Shown: positions 6,197 to 7,415 of the stretch, piece by piece
Position numbering within the stretch: the stretch's first letter is position 1
Layout: each line of letters opens with the position of its first letter
Assembly: GCA_031273365.1 (NCBI GenBank)
Contig: JAISSA010000260.1
Span: 1 to 7,415 of the forward strand
DNA length: 7,415 bases
Direction of reading: 5' to 3'
DNA from: Synergistaceae bacterium
GTDB lineage: Bacteria; Synergistota; Synergistia; Synergistales; Aminobacteriaceae
Notes under the pieces: generated by a model
What the model was told of the DNA's origin: nothing
Databases searched by the model: none
What the model saw: the letters and a program-made list of their open reading frames with translations, nothing else
Made by a program: the position numbers and the translations under genes

Positions 6197-6823
6197 CTAG
6201 CTCTTTTTGCAGAGGGTGACCAGGCCGTTTTTTGCCCCCGGCACAGCCCCTTTGAGAAGAAGAAGGTTATTTTCCAGGTCCACCGCCACAACCGTCAGGT
6301 TTTTAACCGTCACCTTTTCGCTTCCCATGTGCCCCGGCATGCGCTTGCCCGGAAACACGCGGCCCGGGTAGGAAATAGCTCCACTGGAGCCGCCATGGCG
6401 ATGCATGACCGACGTTCCATGGCTGAACTGCTGACCACCGAAATGGTAGCGCTTTATGACTCCCGCAAATCCCTTGCCTTTACTGACTCCGCTGACATCC
6501 ACACGCTCGCCCGGCTCGAACAAATCCACCCTGATCTCCTGCCCGATCTCGTACTCGTCCGTTTTATCCATTCTGAACTCGCGAAGCGTACGTCGGGGCT
6601 CGATTTTGACCTTATCGAAAAGGCCTTTAAGGGGTTTGGACAGCTTGTGCGGCTTTACCGCGCCATAGCCGAGAAGAACGGCAGAGTACCCGTTCTGTTC
6701 AGGGGTACGAACGGCAATCACGGGGCAGGGCCCCGCCGCGATCACCGTAACCGCGACGGCCTGTCCTTCCTCATTGAAGACCTGAGTCATGCCGATCTTT
6801 TTCCCCAGCAACCCTATACCCAT
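6197..6823 (-). CDS. rplC: Large ribosomal subunit protein uL3
   Basis: A 208-residue protein, full length for bacterial L3 (about 205-215). L3 binds 23S rRNA early in 50S assembly, and its central loop reaches towards the peptidyl transferase centre. Visible family features are the N-terminal GLLGKKIGMTQVF (4-16), the GERVDVSGVSKGKGFAGVIKR block (105-124), and the glycine/histidine-rich loop FSHGTSVMHRHGGSSGAISYPGRVF (133-157). The GKRMPGHMGSEKVTVKNL segment (159-176) then leads into a C-terminal barrel strand with KGAVPGAKNG (191-200). The ATG start is set by AAAGGAG 8 nt upstream. The gene is preceded by the 141 bp leader and followed by rplD after 21 bp. No defect is seen. Confidence 0.98.
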   Translation of the reverse strand: MGIGLLGKKIGMTQVFNEEGQAVAVTVIAAGPCPVIAVRTPEQNGYSAVLLGYGAVKPHKLSKPLKGLFDKVKIEPRRTLREFRMDKTDEYEIGQEIRVDLFEPGERVDVSGVSKGKGFAGVIKRYHFGGQQFSHGTSVMHRHGGSSGAISYPGRVFPGKRMPGHMGSEKVTVKNLTVVAVDLENNLLLLKGAVPGAKNGLVTLCKKS

Positions 6824-6831
6824 TACTTTCT

Positions 6832-6838
6832 CTCCTTT
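6832..6838 (-). promoter_or_regulatory. Ribosome binding site of rplC
   Basis: The minus strand reads AAAGGAG followed by 8 nt and then the ATG of rplC. It fixes the L3 start and lies directly downstream of the 3' arm of the possible leader helix (6840-6849), which is the reason to note it. Confidence 0.8.
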
Positions 6839-6895
6839 CAGCCGATGAAGAAATTCGACAGCCCCCTGAGTTTATTTTCATAAACAACATTTTCC

Positions 6896-6923
6896 TGAAC
6901 TCATTTTTCCGGACTCATTTTTC
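6896..6923 (-). repeat. Two-unit 14-bp tandem repeat before rplC
   Basis: On the minus strand the units are GAAAAATGAGTCCG (6923 to 6910) and GAAAAATGAGTTCA (6909 to 6896), identical at 12 of 14 positions. A degenerate third unit beginning GGAAAATGTTG follows at 6895 to 6882. Each unit contains an ATG. The likely origin is local duplication; a function is not evident. Confidence 0.7.
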
Positions 6924-6964
6924 ATCGACTCTTTGCCGATCCGTTGTTTCTCCCCTGAAGACGG

Positions 6965-7270
6965 CTAAAGCTTGATCTGGATGTCCACTCCGGAGGGAAG
7001 ATTGAGCTGCATCAACGCATCCATCGTCTTTTGCGTCGGATTGATGATGTCGATCAGCCGTTTGTGCGTTCTCATCTCGAACTGTTCTCTGGCGTCCTTG
7101 TCCTTGTGCGGAGACTTCAGAACCGTCATCTTGCTGATTTCCGTGGGAAGAGGAATGGGGCCCGATACGACGGCCCCGCTTTTTTCCGCCGTCTCCGCTA
7201 TCTGAGTCGCGGACGTGTCAAGAACTCTATGGTCAAACGCCTTTAAGCGAATACGTATTTTTTTCGCCAC
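6965..7270 (-). CDS. rpsJ: Small ribosomal subunit protein uS10
   Basis: This encodes a 101-residue protein, the normal length for bacterial S10 (E. coli has 103). S10 sits in the head of the 30S subunit and also pairs with NusB in transcription antitermination. The sequence shows the N-terminal IRIRLKAFDHR strand (about residues 5-15), the GPIPLPT turn (37-43), the SPHKDKDAREQFEMRTHKR segment (53-71) that forms the extended loop, and a C-terminal GVDIQIKL strand. The ATG start follows AGAGGGAGAG, a good ribosome binding site, and is preceded by the tuf stop 31 bp upstream. A 141 bp gap follows, much longer than any other in the window. Nothing is missing or truncated. Confidence 0.98.
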   Translation of the reverse strand: MAKKIRIRLKAFDHRVLDTSATQIAETAEKSGAVVSGPIPLPTEISKMTVLKSPHKDKDAREQFEMRTHKRLIDIINPTQKTMDALMQLNLPSGVDIQIKL

Positions 7271-7301
7271 TTTTGCTCTCCCTCTGTATTTTCTTTCGCG
7301 C

Positions 7302-7415
7302 CTACTGGAGAATTTGGGTGACGACGCCGGCGCCGACCGTGTGACCGCCCTCGCGCACCGCGAAACGCAGTCCCTCTTCCATCGCTATCGGCACGATCAG
7401 CTCCACCTCGAAGTT
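7302..7415 (-). CDS. tuf: Elongation factor Tu, C-terminal end (partial, 5' end outside window)
   Basis: Only the last 37 codons and a TAG stop are present; the gene continues beyond the right edge. The peptide begins NFEVELIVPIAMEEGLRFAV and ends with GHTVGAGVVTQILQ. This is the conserved end of domain 3 of EF-Tu, with the characteristic IAMEEGLRFA and G-x-TVGAGVV stretches. EF-Tu is the cytoplasmic GTPase that carries aminoacyl-tRNA to the ribosomal A site. Its GTPase domain is not in view, so catalytic residues cannot be checked. The stop lies 31 bp before the rpsJ start and no hairpin plus T-run lies between them, so readthrough into the S10 genes is likely. The final residues QILQ differ slightly from the commoner K-I-[IL]-E ending. 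Identity is secure; which tuf copy this is (if there are two) cannot be told. Confidence 0.96.
   Translation of the reverse strand, partial: NFEVELIVPIAMEEGLRFAVREGGHTVGAGVVTQILQ

Larger units (their letters stand above)
6824..6964 (-). promoter_or_regulatory. rpsJ-rplC intergenic leader with possible mRNA structure
   Basis: This 141 bp stretch has no recognised gene and is AT-rich compared with its neighbours. On the transcribed strand it contains a tandem 14-bp repeat (6896-6923) and a small perfect hairpin GTTTAT-GAAA-ATAAAC (6885 to 6870). It also has a long-range complement: AGTCGATGAA (6930 to 6921) can pair with TTCATCGGCT (6849 to 6840) over ten positions, one of them G-U. The 3' arm of that helix ends just before the rplC Shine-Dalgarno sequence AAAGGAG, so folding could influence L3 translation. 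No convincing rho-independent terminator and no good sigma-70 promoter is visible. In E. coli the S10 operon leader is bound by L4, but that leader lies before rpsJ; a regulatory role here is inference. Confidence 0.4.

Noticed and set aside
5708..6883. Long open frame on the plus strand (391 codons) opposite rplC and rplD
   Set aside because: It lies wholly antisense to two unmistakable ribosomal protein genes, has no recognisable domain, and is explained by codon bias of the GC-rich minus-strand genes.
6850..6895. Possible sigma-70 promoter in the AT-rich part of the rpsJ-rplC gap
   Set aside because: No pair of -35 and -10 boxes at proper spacing could be found; the AT-richness is largely due to the repeat and hairpin.
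6941..6964. Possible terminator just after rpsJ (GCCG...CGGC pairing)
   Set aside because: The stems are only four base pairs, compete with each other, and have no following T-run on the transcribed strand.

Overview
The window is one continuous block of the bacterial str–S10–spc ribosomal-protein gene cluster, all on the minus strand. It starts inside the end of tuf at the right edge and runs leftwards into the beginning of rplF at the left edge. Read in transcription order (high to low coordinates) the genes are tuf (3' end), rpsJ, rplC, rplD, rplW, rplB, rpsS, rplV, rpsC, rplP, rpmC, rpsQ, rplN, rplX, rplE, rpsN, rpsH and rplF (5' end). This is the canonical order. Sixteen genes are complete, two are cut by the window edges, and none is broken. 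No RNA gene, insertion sequence, CRISPR array, prophage piece or foreign cargo is visible.

Right part (about 5260-7415): the end of EF-Tu is followed after only 31 bp by S10. A 141 bp gap then leads to L3, L4, L23, and on to L2. That gap is the only non-coding stretch longer than about 31 bp. It holds a short tandem repeat and complementary segments that could fold in the mRNA. Middle part (about 2090-5240): L2, S19, L22, S3, L16, L29 and S17 are packed with gaps of 19 bp or less and one 1-bp stop/start overlap; L4/L23 have a 4-bp overlap. Left part (1-2090): L14, L24, L5, S14, S8 and L6, the beginning of the spc segment, follow without a visible break. Nearly every gene has a clear purine-rich Shine-Dalgarno sequence, often overlapping the previous stop codon. 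Together with the tight spacing, this suggests one long polycistronic mRNA with translational coupling.

The products are ribosomal proteins of both subunits plus the elongation factor that delivers aminoacyl-tRNA, so the whole window serves building and running the ribosome. S14 is the short zinc-binding form and L24 keeps a four-cysteine zinc-ribbon-like tail. L22 and L4 carry some unusual residues in the loops that line the peptide exit tunnel.

Organism: a bacterium, from the protein sequences and gene order. By eye the GC content is moderately high (mid-to-upper fifties percent). Zinc-type S14, cysteine-bearing L24 and tuf directly before rpsJ fit a deep-branching or Gram-positive-like lineage rather than a gammaproteobacterium. 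The overall flavour of the proteins reminds me of Synergistota, but that is a low-confidence impression. I see no undescribed system here; the most interesting non-textbook item is the structured rpsJ-rplC gap.
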